Notes: generated by a model from the sequence alone, not told the origin. A DNA stretch of 6,516 bases from Sphingobacterium sp. UBA1575 (GCA_002322865.1 DCOH01000031.1:31146-37661), one strand, 5' to 3'. Counted from the stretch's first letter, positions 1 to 6,101 are shown. Translations and numbers: made by a program.

Positions 1-551
1 AAAAGAACCACCAAGGAGTTATTGCCGTTATTTCCCCTATAACCTACCATAACGTGGAGGATATCCTTCCAGAGATTTATGAGAAGGGTGAAACACCTTT
101 ATTTATCATGTTGGATGGAGTTACCGATGTGCGTAACATGGGCGCTATTGCGCGTACAGCAGAATGTGCTGGTGTGCATGCAATCATCGTTCCTAAAAAA
201 GGATCTGCAGAGATCAATCCGGATGCGATTAAAACTTCTGCAGGTGCGCTATATAAAATCCCGGTATGCCGTCAGGATTCCTTATCCAAAACAGGTAAAT
301 TTCTGATCGAATCTGGTGTACAGTTGGTGGTCAGTACCGAAAAGACCGAAGAATCCATTTATTCGGTTGATTATACCGTTCCTACCTGTGTTATCATGGG
401 TGCGGAAGATGTCGGCGTATCTGATGATCTGATCCGTATATCGGATAAACTGGCGAAGATACCGATGTTTGGAGAAATTGAATCCCTCAATGTATCTGTA
501 TCTGCAGGAGTGGTTATCTATGAAGCCCTTCGTCAAAGACACAAAGCATAA
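1..551 (+). CDS. rlmB: SpoU/TrmH-family rRNA 2'-O-methyltransferase, RlmB-like (5' truncated by window)
   Basis: The enzyme transfers a methyl group from S-adenosylmethionine to a ribose 2'-OH of rRNA; RlmB acts on G2251 (E. coli numbering) in the 23S peptidyl-transferase centre. The frame is open from base 3, and 182 residues are visible. The fragment begins with KNHQGVIAVISP, the end of the substrate-binding domain and linker (NHQG[VI]A is typical of RlmB), so the GTG at 54 is internal and the true start lies upstream of the window. All three SPOUT-knot motifs are visible: motif 1 N-M-G-A-I-A-R-T-A at about 135-161, with the conserved Arg codon at 153; motif 2 M-G-A-E-D-V-G-V at about 395-418; and motif 3 IPMFGEIESLNVSVSAG at about 460-510, with the S-L-N-V-S core. 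The C-terminus looks complete. Only 4 bases separate the stop from the next gene, suggesting co-transcription. The family is certain; the RlmB subfamily, rather than another TrmH-type enzyme, is likely but rests on a partial sequence. Confidence 0.9.
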   Translation, partial: KNHQGVIAVISPITYHNVEDILPEIYEKGETPLFIMLDGVTDVRNMGAIARTAECAGVHAIIVPKKGSAEINPDAIKTSAGALYKIPVCRQDSLSKTGKFLIESGVQLVVSTEKTEESIYSVDYTVPTCVIMGAEDVGVSDDLIRISDKLAKIPMFGEIESLNVSVSAGVVIYEALRQRHKA

Positions 552-555
552 ATAA

Positions 556-1170
556 GTGAATAAACTCCGGAAATCCGTCCATAGACATTTTAGGGTTTAT
601 CGGTATGTGATGTACCGAGAAACCTTGGTTGATTTCAGGGAACATTTTTGGTCTTTTGTCGGTGCCTTCATGGGGATCGGCATTATTGCATTTATACAAT
701 CCAATCAATTACCTTTGATGGAGAACATCTTTCTGATTGGTTCTTTTGGTGCATCAGCCGTGCTAGTGTATGGCGCTATTCAAAGTCCTTTGGCGCAGCC
801 TAGGAACCTGGTAGGCGGGCATGTGGTATCTGCTTTGGTCGGTGTAACAATAGGGAAGATCATGCCGGATATTATTTGGTTGACCGCACCACTTGCAGTG
901 GCATGCTCCATAGTGGCTATGCAAATAACCCGGAGTCTACATCCTCCCGGCGGAGCAACAGCTTTGATTGCCGTCTCAGGTGGAACCAAAATCAGTGCAT
1001 TAGGTTATTGGTATGTGTTGACTCCCGTTTTTTCAGGAGCATTGATTCTATTATTTGTGGCTTTGGTATTCAACAACATTACCAATAAGAGACATTACCC
1101 CATCAAACGTTCCAGGTTAAGAAGATCCAGAAGAAGAGAAATAAAGAAAAGGTTTAAGGCCATTTCCTAA
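556..1170 (+). CDS. HPP family integral membrane protein
   Basis: This 204-residue inner-membrane protein belongs to the HPP family, named after the His-Pro-Pro signature, seen here at residues 129-131 within LHPPGGATAL. A second family hallmark, SPLAQPRNLVGGH, is at 77-89, and GSFGASAVL is at 62-70. Hydrophobic segments fall at about 31-48, 57-76, 90-103, 108-125 and 153-173, giving four to five membrane passes. The tail (177-204) is very basic, rich in Arg and Lys, and probably cytoplasmic. Plant plastid members of the family have been linked to nitrite transport; the bacterial substrate is not established, so I assign none. The GTG start at 556 is chosen because it follows the rlmB-like stop by 4 bases and gives a full N-terminus. 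An ATG at 610 (residue 19) is the alternative. Neither has a convincing ribosome binding site. It is probably translated from the same message as the upstream methyltransferase, although no functional link between the two is obvious. Confidence 0.88.
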   Translation: MNKLRKSVHRHFRVYRYVMYRETLVDFREHFWSFVGAFMGIGIIAFIQSNQLPLMENIFLIGSFGASAVLVYGAIQSPLAQPRNLVGGHVVSALVGVTIGKIMPDIIWLTAPLAVACSIVAMQITRSLHPPGGATALIAVSGGTKISALGYWYVLTPVFSGALILLFVALVFNNITNKRHYPIKRSRLRRSRRREIKKRFKAIS

Positions 1171-1215
1171 TCGCCTTTTTAAAGAAAGAGCATATTAAAA
1201 AAAAATAATATAAAA

Positions 1216-1243
1216 AAAGCCCGAAATTAATATTTCGGGCTTT
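1216..1243 (-). terminator. Rho-independent terminator of the helicase gene, possibly shared by both convergent genes
   Basis: A perfect 12-bp stem, AAAGCCCGAAAT / ATTTCGGGCTTT, with a TAAT loop lies between the ends of the convergent HPP and helicase genes. On the minus strand the stem runs into a seven-T tract (complement of 1212-1218), then more AT-rich sequence, as expected of an intrinsic terminator 20 bases after the helicase stop. On the plus strand only TTT follows before GCAT, so termination of the HPP transcript here would be weaker. Confidence 0.85.
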
Positions 1244-1262
1244 GCATATTTAATAAGGACTA

Positions 1263-3074
1263 TTAATATCTGCTTTTGGACTCTCTACGGCCTTTGCCAG
1301 AAGAGAAGTCGCGGAATCCACCGCCGGAGTTTCTGTCTCTACGACCAGAACCACCATTGCGTGAACCGTAGCTTCCACCTCTTTCGCGGTCTCCGCCTGA
1401 ACGACGACTACCACCTCTTCCTCCGCGGTCTGAAGATCTTCCTTCGCCAGAAACTTCAATACGAACGTTTCTACCGTTGAAATCAACACCTTGGAAGCCT
1501 TGGAATACGCGTTCTACCTCTTCATCCTGTACTTCGAAGAAAGTAAATACCCCTTTTAGATCGATCTTACCGATTGATTTTCCAGAAATCTTACTTTTGT
1601 TACAGATGAAGGATAACATATCACCTCTGCTGAATTCATCTACCGAACCTAAGTTGATAAATAAACGAGTGAATCCTTTAGATGCTTGACGACGACCATC
1701 TCTATCTCTTCCTTCTCTACCATCTCTATCGCGACCATTATCACGACCGTCGATGTTCAAATCAGGAGCGTCTTCGTAATAATTTAAGAATCTATTGAAT
1801 TCTAAAGATGCAAAACGTTTTACGATCTCTTCTTTGGAAAGGTCTTGAAGACTTTCTAAGATTTGAGGAAGGAAGGTATTGATCCTATCTTCGTGTACTT
1901 CTACATTATGCACTTTATCGATGATTGCGAAAAGTTGTTTCTCACAAACCTCTGTTCCTTGAGGAACTTGTTTGCGGATGAATTCTTTTCCAATGATCTT
2001 TTCGATGTGACGAATTTTGCTCATTTCCTTTACATTGATCAAAGAAATTGAGATACCTGTTTTACCGGCACGAGCTGTACGGCCTGAACGGTGGGTATAG
2101 TTTTCTGTTTCGTCAGGTAATGAATAGTTAATAACGTGTGTTACGTCATTTACGTCGATACCACGAGCAGCAACATCCGTAGCAATCAATAATTGCAAGT
2201 TGCGTTCGCGATAGCGTTTCATTACTTTATCGCGTTGTTGTTGAGAAAGGTCACCATGTAAAGAATCGGCGTTGTAGCCATCTTTGATCAAAGCTTCCGC
2301 AATCTCTTGGGTTTCAATTTTAGTACGACAGAACACAATACCGAAGATCTCTGGGTAAAAGTCTACGATGCGTTTGAAAGCAGCGTATTTATCCTTCGCC
2401 TTGATCATGTAGTAATGGTGTTCGATATTCGTATTACCGGTGTTCTTTGTACCTACAGTTAACTCAAAAGGGTTAGTCATGTAGTTTTGGGCAATACGAC
2501 GTACTTCTTTAGGCATGGTTGCAGAAAACAACCACGTTTTTTTGTCGTCAGGAGTTTCGGAAAGGATATTGTTGATGTCCTCTTGGAAACCCATGTTCAA
2601 CATTTCATCAGCTTCGTCTAATACAACATAACGTACGTTAGAGAAGTCGATGGCATTACGGCCGATGATATCAAGCATACGACCTGGGGTAGCAACAACG
2701 ATTTGAACACCGCGACGGATCTGTCTTAATTGATCGCTGATGTTTGCACCACCATATACGGCAACCACGTGCACATTGTCTAAATGTTTGGCAAATTTTT
2801 CTAGGTCTCTTGCAATTTGCAAACACAGCTCGCGCGTTGGACAAAGGACCAATGCTTGTGGTTGTTTCGATGAAAAGTCTAGTTGTTCTAAAAGAGGAAG
2901 ACCAAATGCCGCAGTCTTCCCTGTACCTGTTTGGGCTAATCCGACAAAATCGTCGTTACCAGTCAGTAATACAGGAATGGCTTTTTCCTGGATGGGAGAA
3001 GGTTTTTCGAAACCTAACTCAGTGATGGCAGAAACAATCTCATGACGGATTCCCAGTTCTAAAAATGGGTTCAT
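1263..3074 (-). CDS. DEAD-box ATP-dependent RNA helicase with C-terminal DbpA-type RNA-binding domain (CsdA/DeaD-like)
   Basis: This 603-residue cytoplasmic RNA helicase would unwind structured RNA using ATP, typically in ribosome assembly, mRNA decay and cold adaptation. All core motifs are present: Q motif FEKPSPIQ (22-29), motif I AQTGTGKT (47-54), Ia PTREL (79-83), Ib TPGR (129-132), II DEAD (153-156), III SAT (184-186), IV VFCRT (247-251), V TDVAARGID (299-307) and VI HRSGRTARAG (328-337). A helical segment at about 380-432 may serve dimerisation, as in CsdA/CshA proteins. An Arg/Asp/Gly linker (442-462) contains a tandem 8-residue repeat. A DbpA-like RNA-binding fold follows at about 468-542, then an Arg/Gly/Ser-rich RGG-type tail (545-603). 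The order of parts matches E. coli CsdA/DeaD, but subfamily identity and a cold-shock role are inferred. The ATG at 3074 sits just before the conserved N-terminal FLELGI. The upstream -7-like box TATCTTTG fits its promoter. It is transcribed alone, divergently from the permease. Confidence 0.96.
   Translation of the reverse strand: MNPFLELGIRHEIVSAITELGFEKPSPIQEKAIPVLLTGNDDFVGLAQTGTGKTAAFGLPLLEQLDFSSKQPQALVLCPTRELCLQIARDLEKFAKHLDNVHVVAVYGGANISDQLRQIRRGVQIVVATPGRMLDIIGRNAIDFSNVRYVVLDEADEMLNMGFQEDINNILSETPDDKKTWLFSATMPKEVRRIAQNYMTNPFELTVGTKNTGNTNIEHHYYMIKAKDKYAAFKRIVDFYPEIFGIVFCRTKIETQEIAEALIKDGYNADSLHGDLSQQQRDKVMKRYRERNLQLLIATDVAARGIDVNDVTHVINYSLPDETENYTHRSGRTARAGKTGISISLINVKEMSKIRHIEKIIGKEFIRKQVPQGTEVCEKQLFAIIDKVHNVEVHEDRINTFLPQILESLQDLSKEEIVKRFASLEFNRFLNYYEDAPDLNIDGRDNGRDRDGREGRDRDGRRQASKGFTRLFINLGSVDEFSRGDMLSFICNKSKISGKSIGKIDLKGVFTFFEVQDEEVERVFQGFQGVDFNGRNVRIEVSGEGRSSDRGGRGGSRRSGGDRERGGSYGSRNGGSGRRDRNSGGGFRDFSSGKGRRESKSRY
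1689..1736 (-). repeat. Imperfect 24-bp tandem duplication encoding GRDRDGR(E/R) in the helicase linker
   Basis: Two adjacent 24-bp units encode GRDRDGRE and GRDRDGRR (residues 447-462) in the charged linker between the helicase core and the DbpA-like domain. The DNA copies share the 12-bp block ACCATCTCTATC at 1695-1706 and 1719-1730 (plus strand) but differ at several flanking bases. The unit is a whole number of codons, so gain or loss of a copy would keep the frame. The analogous region of E. coli DeaD is also rich in RD repeats. Confidence 0.6.
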
Positions 3075-3090
3075 GAAATAAATTATACAA

Positions 3091-3106
3091 TAGGCACAAT
3101 TGCCTA
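3091..3106 (-). promoter_or_regulatory. Small hairpin in the helicase 5' leader
   Basis: TAGGCA-CAAT-TGCCTA forms a 6-bp stem with a 4-base loop. It lies between the putative -7 box and the helicase ATG, so it would be in the leader RNA. It could influence translation or be an operator; the stem is short and may also be chance. Confidence 0.3.
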
Positions 3107-3114
3107 AGGCGGTG

Positions 3115-3122
3115 CAAAGATA
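3115..3122 (-). promoter_or_regulatory. Candidate -7 promoter box of the helicase gene
   Basis: Read on the minus strand the sequence is TATCTTTG, an exact match to the Bacteroidota -7 consensus TAnnTTTG. It ends 40 bases before the helicase ATG, implying a leader of roughly 35 bases. I could not find a good TTG -33 element at the usual 19-21 bp spacing, so the assignment rests on the -7 box and its position. Confidence 0.5.
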
Positions 3123-3389
3123 AGAACTAATATTGGTTTTTCCTATTGTTCAATACTTTATGTTTATGAAAGGCTTGATAATCAATAATTTTGTAGCTGA
3201 AAAAATAGGGGATGTAGCTGCAAAATAATAAGAAAGTGGTTTTTGGGTAAAATAAGCCATCTATAAACTATTATTTCCAATCATGAAATATGATTCTGCA
3301 AAAGTCGATTTTTAAAAAATATTCGACCGATTTGAATTAATAAATATGGAACAATACTAAAAATCAGGCTCGTAAAATGATAAATTGTC

Positions 3390-3408
3390 AAAATATTGTT
3401 AATATTTT
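3390..3408. repeat. AT-only inverted repeat overlapping the permease -33 element
   Basis: AAAATATT-GTT-AATATTTT is a perfect 8-bp inverted repeat with a 3-base centre. Its position over the putative -33 box would suit a repressor or activator site, but AT-only palindromes arise easily in such AT-rich DNA. Confidence 0.3.
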
Positions 3409-3427
3409 TAATTTTTTTGTAGGTTTG
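3396..3427 (+). promoter_or_regulatory. Candidate promoter of the permease gene (-33 TTG, -7 TAGGTTTG)
   Basis: TTG at 3396-3398 and TAGGTTTG at 3420-3427 are separated by 21 bp, matching the Bacteroidota promoter pattern (TTG, 19-21 bp, TAnnTTTG). Transcription would begin around 3432-3435, leaving a leader of about 20 bases before the ATG at 3453. The -33 element overlaps an 8-bp AT-only inverted repeat. Confidence 0.5.
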
Positions 3428-3452
3428 AGTCAATTACTTATTAATCTAATTT

Positions 3453-4946
3453 ATGTGGTATAAAAAATCAATTGCAAAGTTAGTCTCAGAAGCAGAACAA
3501 AGTGGTGAAGGAACCTTAAAGAGAACCTTATCCAGTTCAGGACTAATTGCATTAGGGATCGGTGCTATCATTGGAGCCGGTCTTTTTTCGTTAACAGGAA
3601 TTGCTGCGGCAGACCATGCCGGACCTGCTGTTATGCTTTCTTTTATTGTGGCAGCAGTGGGTTGTGCGTTCGCGGGTTTATGTTATGCTGAATTTGCATC
3701 CATGATCCCGGTAGCTGGTAGTGCCTATACCTATTCCTATGCAACGATGGGTGAGTTCATGGCCTGGATCATTGGTTGGGATTTGGTGTTGGAATATGCC
3801 TTGGCAGGTGCCACCGTTGCGGTCAGTTGGTCCCAGTATTTCAATGAACTCATGCAGATCATGGGGATACATCTCCCCCAACAGCTGTTGGCTGGTCCTT
3901 GGGAAGGCGGGATGATCAATCTTCCGGCGATCATTATTGTTTGTTTGTTATCACTTCTGTTAATGCGGGGAACGCAGGAGTCTTCTGTCGTTAATAATAT
4001 TCTGGTTATCCTTAAAGTGAGTGTGGTGATCTTGTTCATCGTGTTAGGATGGCAGTTCATTAACCCAGCTAACCATACGCCATTTATTCCTACGAACGAA
4101 GGGGAGGAGCTGGTTAAACAAGGTAAAATGGGCTGGGGAGAATTCTTCTCCAGTGGTTATTTTGGCCATTACGGAATCTCTGGTATCCTACGTGCCTCAG
4201 CGGTGGTATTCTTTGCCTTTATCGGTTTCGATGCGGTAAGTACGGCAGCTCAGGAAGCCAAGAATCCGAAGAAAGGCATGCCGATTGGTATCATTGGTTC
4301 ATTGATTATCTGTACCATTCTTTACGTATTGTTCTCTTATGTAATGACCGGATTAGCGCCTTATACCGCTTTTTCAGGTGATGCAAAGCCAGTTGCTACA
4401 GCATTTGAAAAAACCGGTTATCATTTCTTGAATACTGCGATGATTGTTACGATTATTGCTGGTTATACTTCCGTTATCCTGGTGATGTTATTGGGCCAGA
4501 GCCGTGTATTCTATTCGATGAGTAAGGATGGCTTGTTGCCAAAGATCTTCTCGGATCTTTCCAAGCGTCAAACGCCTTGGAAAACCAATCTGATCTTCAT
4601 GGTTTTTGTAAGTATTTTCGCAGGATTTGTTCCGGTATCTGATTTGGGGCATATGGTAAGTATCGGTACTTTATTTGCCTTTACGTTGGTATGTATAGGA
4701 GTTTTGGTATTACGCAAGACCAATCCGAATATTGAAAGACCATTCAAGACGCCATTGGTTCCTTTGGTTCCGATTTTAGGAATTTTGGTGTGTATCGCCA
4801 TGATGGCATCTCTTCCATTGGTGAGCTGGGAGCGTTTAGGAATTTGGATGGCTATTGGTGTGGCTATCTATTTCTTGTACGGTCATAAACACAGTAAACT
4901 GCGGAAGGAACGAGAAGCCCAAGGGAAGATAGGTTCTCAAGAGTAA
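3453..4946 (+). CDS. APC-superfamily amino acid permease (cationic amino acid transporter-like)
   Basis: This 497-residue inner-membrane transporter has the usual family length and about twelve hydrophobic segments. Residues 1-26 form a polar cytoplasmic N-terminus. TM1 carries the unwound substrate-binding motif GIGAIIGAGLFSLTG (35-49). TM2-TM3 contain CYAEFASMIPVAGSAYTY (77-94), with the conserved Glu80 and the GS-Y motif. WDLVLEY (109-115) follows. TM6 contains FFAFIGFDAVSTAAQEAKNP (253-272), very characteristic of the CAT/YfnA branch. The C-terminal part fits the extra transmembrane region seen in CAT-type carriers, and the protein ends in a charged cytoplasmic tail. It probably imports amino acids by proton coupling; substrate specificity cannot be read from the sequence. 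The ATG at 3453 is the only sensible start, about 20 bases after a predicted transcription start and with no Shine-Dalgarno. A lipoprotein gene follows 11 bases after its stop and is probably co-transcribed. Confidence 0.95.
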   Translation: MWYKKSIAKLVSEAEQSGEGTLKRTLSSSGLIALGIGAIIGAGLFSLTGIAAADHAGPAVMLSFIVAAVGCAFAGLCYAEFASMIPVAGSAYTYSYATMGEFMAWIIGWDLVLEYALAGATVAVSWSQYFNELMQIMGIHLPQQLLAGPWEGGMINLPAIIIVCLLSLLLMRGTQESSVVNNILVILKVSVVILFIVLGWQFINPANHTPFIPTNEGEELVKQGKMGWGEFFSSGYFGHYGISGILRASAVVFFAFIGFDAVSTAAQEAKNPKKGMPIGIIGSLIICTILYVLFSYVMTGLAPYTAFSGDAKPVATAFEKTGYHFLNTAMIVTIIAGYTSVILVMLLGQSRVFYSMSKDGLLPKIFSDLSKRQTPWKTNLIFMVFVSIFAGFVPVSDLGHMVSIGTLFAFTLVCIGVLVLRKTNPNIERPFKTPLVPLVPILGILVCIAMMASLPLVSWERLGIWMAIGVAIYFLYGHKHSKLRKEREAQGKIGSQE

Positions 4947-4950
4947 GGAG
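4945..4950 (+). promoter_or_regulatory. Strong Shine-Dalgarno for the lipoprotein, overlapping the permease stop
   Basis: AAGGAG begins within the permease TAA stop and ends 7 bases before the ATG at 4958. It fixes that ATG as the start. Ribosomes ending the permease would be placed to reinitiate. It stands out because the other starts in this window lack such a site. Confidence 0.7.
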
Positions 4951-4957
4951 TTAGGAT

Positions 4958-5386
4958 ATGAACAGCTTATGTAGAGCAGTATTAGTAGGCCTATTTGGAT
5001 TATTGGTATCCTGTTCTGAACATAATCCAGAACCACTGTTTGAAGATGTTTTTGTATATAAAAACACTCTTCCAAATACTGTTTCTATTGATTTTTATAG
5101 AAGAAATGCTGGAAAAGTATCTATAGATATTGCCGATAGTATAAGTGTGCCTGGAAACTTTAACAGATTTAATTATACTTTTTCGCCATCAGCACATGAT
5201 TCCATAGCTATCAAATTTAATGACGGAAAAAAAATTGTTTTCAAATATGATCCCAATTCATTCAATTGGAATTTGAATGCAATAAATTATAACATCTACA
5301 AAGAAACTCATAAAATAAAGGGCAATCTTACTACCCAATTCTATACTTACACAATAGATAATAGAATATACGAGTTAGCTAATTAG
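4958..5386 (+). CDS. Small putative lipoprotein of unknown function
   Basis: This 142-residue protein has a short lipoprotein signal: Arg6, a hydrophobic stretch at about 7-17, and a lipobox LVSC at 16-19. Cleavage before Cys19 would leave a lipid-anchored mature protein of about 124 residues, SEHNPEP onward. There is no Asp at +2. Whether it reaches the outer membrane or the cell surface cannot be judged. The mature part is rich in Asn, Ile, Tyr, Phe and Ser, with alternating hydrophobic and polar residues (for example VSIDFYRR, SIAIKFNDGKKIVFKYD), suggesting a small beta-rich domain. No known family is recognised. It is read from the permease message with a strong Shine-Dalgarno, and a long hairpin follows 21 bases after its stop. 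Apart from its first codons it is visibly more AT-rich than the permease, so it may have been acquired separately. A role in transport is only suggested by position. Confidence 0.82.
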   Translation: MNSLCRAVLVGLFGLLVSCSEHNPEPLFEDVFVYKNTLPNTVSIDFYRRNAGKVSIDIADSISVPGNFNRFNYTFSPSAHDSIAIKFNDGKKIVFKYDPNSFNWNLNAINYNIYKETHKIKGNLTTQFYTYTIDNRIYELAN

Positions 5387-5407
5387 TACAAATGAGGAAA
5401 ACTTGTA

Positions 5408-5457
5408 AAATTAGTAAGAGGTCGTATCAAGCATTTGATACGGCCTCTTACTAATTT
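5408..5457 (+). terminator. Long hairpin, terminator of the permease-lipoprotein unit
   Basis: A 14-bp stem (AAATTAGTAAGAGG / CCTCTTACTAATTT), one T:G position and an 8-bp stem (CGTATCAA / TTGATACG) enclose the loop GCAT, giving 23 consecutive pairs if the G:U is counted. T-rich sequence (CTTTTGTTTTTTTT) follows from 5463, a few bases after the stem. This fits a terminator 21 bases beyond the lipoprotein stop. The stem is unusually long for that purpose and its inner part resembles the hairpin at 6416-6448. Confidence 0.75.
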
Positions 5458-5494
5458 AGTTGCTTTTGTTTTTTTTATTATCATCTTCTAATTT

Positions 5495-5530
5495 TTATAT
5501 ATCGTATATAACTTATATATTTGTTATATG
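5495..5530 (+). promoter_or_regulatory. Candidate promoter/operator of the toxin-antitoxin operon
   Basis: A perfect 17-bp palindrome, TTATATATCGTATATAA (5495-5511), is followed one base later by an imperfect relative, TTATATATTTGTTATATG (5513-5530), which runs into the antitoxin ATG. The half-site TTATATA thus recurs at an 18-bp interval. TATATTTG at 5516-5523 matches the Bacteroidota -7 consensus TAnnTTTG and lies inside the second copy. If it is used, transcription would begin at or next to the ATG at 5528, giving a nearly leaderless message. Binding by the antitoxin alone or with the toxin would block the promoter, as is usual for type II systems. No -33 TTG is evident. Confidence 0.45.
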
Positions 5531-5782
5531 AAGGTTAAGAAAATTATAGATATTGATGAAACTATTTTAACGAAGTTAAAACTGCTTTCTGCTTTTGATG
5601 ATATGAGTGTGAAATCAATAATGGAAAAAGCGGTTAAATTTTATGTTGAATATAAAGAAAAAGAACGTTTAAAGGCCTTGTCTGAAGAAGAAAGGGAAGA
5701 TCTAGGACTGTTGTTATTAATGCAGCAATCAGACAGGGAAGAAACTGTTACTCGAGATGAAATTATGAATGCTTTAGACTAA
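5528..5782 (+). CDS. Antitoxin of a RelE/ParE-type toxin-antitoxin pair, probably ribbon-helix-helix
   Basis: This 84-residue protein begins MKVKKIIDIDETILTKLKLL, a pattern of short beta strand, helix (12-22), turn and second helix (26-45) that fits a ribbon-helix-helix DNA-binding fold. It continues with the segment AFDDMSVKSIMEKAVKFYV. The remainder (46-84) is highly charged, with LSEEEREDLGLLLLMQQ, and would be the toxin-wrapping region, flexible until bound. In such pairs the antitoxin neutralises the toxin and represses the shared promoter by binding palindromes like those just upstream. Its TAA stop shares its last A with the ATG of the toxin (TAATG), implying translational coupling. 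There is no Shine-Dalgarno, and the start lies only 4 bases after a -7-like box. The fold is judged from sequence pattern only; the assignment as antitoxin rests mainly on its order, size and overlap with the toxin gene. Confidence 0.8.
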   Translation: MKVKKIIDIDETILTKLKLLSAFDDMSVKSIMEKAVKFYVEYKEKERLKALSEEEREDLGLLLLMQQSDREETVTRDEIMNALD

Positions 5783-6048
5783 TGGAAGTAGTTTTTTTAA
5801 GGACTTTTCTTAATGATATTAAGAAAGTGTCAGATAAAAAAATGAACGCTAGAATTAAATTAATCATTATTGAAATTGAAAATGCAAGCACATTAGAAGA
5901 TATTCCCAATGTTATAAAGATAAAGGGGTTTTCTACTGCTTATCGTTTGAGAATTGGAGGATATAGATTAGGTTTTTTTAAGGATGATAATAAAATTGAA
6001 CTAGCGCGTTTTGTGAAGAGAAACGATATCTATAAAGTTTTTCCATAA
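5782..6048 (+). CDS. RelE/ParE-family toxin of a type II toxin-antitoxin system
   Basis: This 88-residue basic protein has the compact RelE/ParE fold pattern: an N-terminal strand (MEVVFLRTF), two helices (about 8-18 and 19-35), and then a core of strands with YRLRIGGYRLGFFKDDNKIELARFVKRNDIYKVFP at 54-88. The signature YRLRIGGYRLGF and the closing KRNDIYKVFP are typical of the family. Arg55, Arg57, Arg62, Arg76, Lys79, Arg80 and Tyr84 are the candidates for RNA-binding or catalytic roles. RelE members cleave mRNA on the ribosome, whereas ParE members inhibit gyrase; I cannot decide which from sequence alone, although the basic C-terminal end with a Tyr favours RelE-like activity. The start ATG overlaps the antitoxin stop by one base. 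The reading frame is intact and of normal length, so the toxin is probably functional. Confidence 0.88.
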   Translation: MEVVFLRTFLNDIKKVSDKKMNARIKLIIIEIENASTLEDIPNVIKIKGFSTAYRLRIGGYRLGFFKDDNKIELARFVKRNDIYKVFP

Positions 6049-6101
6049 TGAATAGCTGAATATTAAAAATTAAGTGTTTGGTTTCTTATAACCCTAGTAA
6101 T

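Larger units (their letters stand above)
3075..3452. other. AT-rich divergent intergenic region between helicase and permease
   Basis: No coding sequence is apparent in this 378-bp stretch on either strand. It holds the 5' leader and a promoter-like box for the helicase (minus strand, near 3115-3122) and a promoter-like pair for the permease (plus strand, 3396-3427). It also has a direct repeat of TGTAGCTG at 3192-3199 and 3213-3220, exactly 21 bp apart. There is a spaced inverted repeat GTCGA/TCGAC at 3304-3327 and an AT-only inverted repeat at 3390-3408. The middle part (about 3225-3380) shows no other recognisable element. Confidence 0.7.

Noticed and set aside
54..56. GTG as start of the methyltransferase
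   Set aside because: The frame is open to the left edge and encodes the conserved NHQGVIAVISP segment upstream, so the GTG is internal.
1250..1489. Minus-strand open frame of 79 codons over the helicase tail
   Set aside because: It is an alternative frame of the repetitive Arg/Gly-rich tail of the helicase and encodes a low-complexity Val/Glu/Ala sequence.
2740..3045. Plus-strand open frames of about 100 codons opposite the helicase N-terminus
   Set aside because: They are antisense to the strongly conserved helicase core and show no recognisable protein features.
3304..3327. GTCGA/TCGAC inverted repeat as a terminator or operator
   Set aside because: Only 5 bp arms around a 14-base centre in AT-rich DNA; too weak to call on its own and listed only within the intergenic region.
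3737..4060. Minus-strand open frame of 107 codons within the permease
   Set aside because: It is antisense to conserved transmembrane segments, and no promoter or family resemblance is seen.
4203..4275. Gln at residue 267 of the permease as a lost key residue (AAQE instead of AAEE)
   Set aside because: The AAQE form is, as far as I know, common in this permease branch, so it is not evidence of inactivation.
6078..6101. TTG start of the MazE-like gene
   Set aside because: It would add eight residues (MVSYNPSN) before the conserved MKTKIIKIG; the ATG at 6102 fits the family N-terminus.
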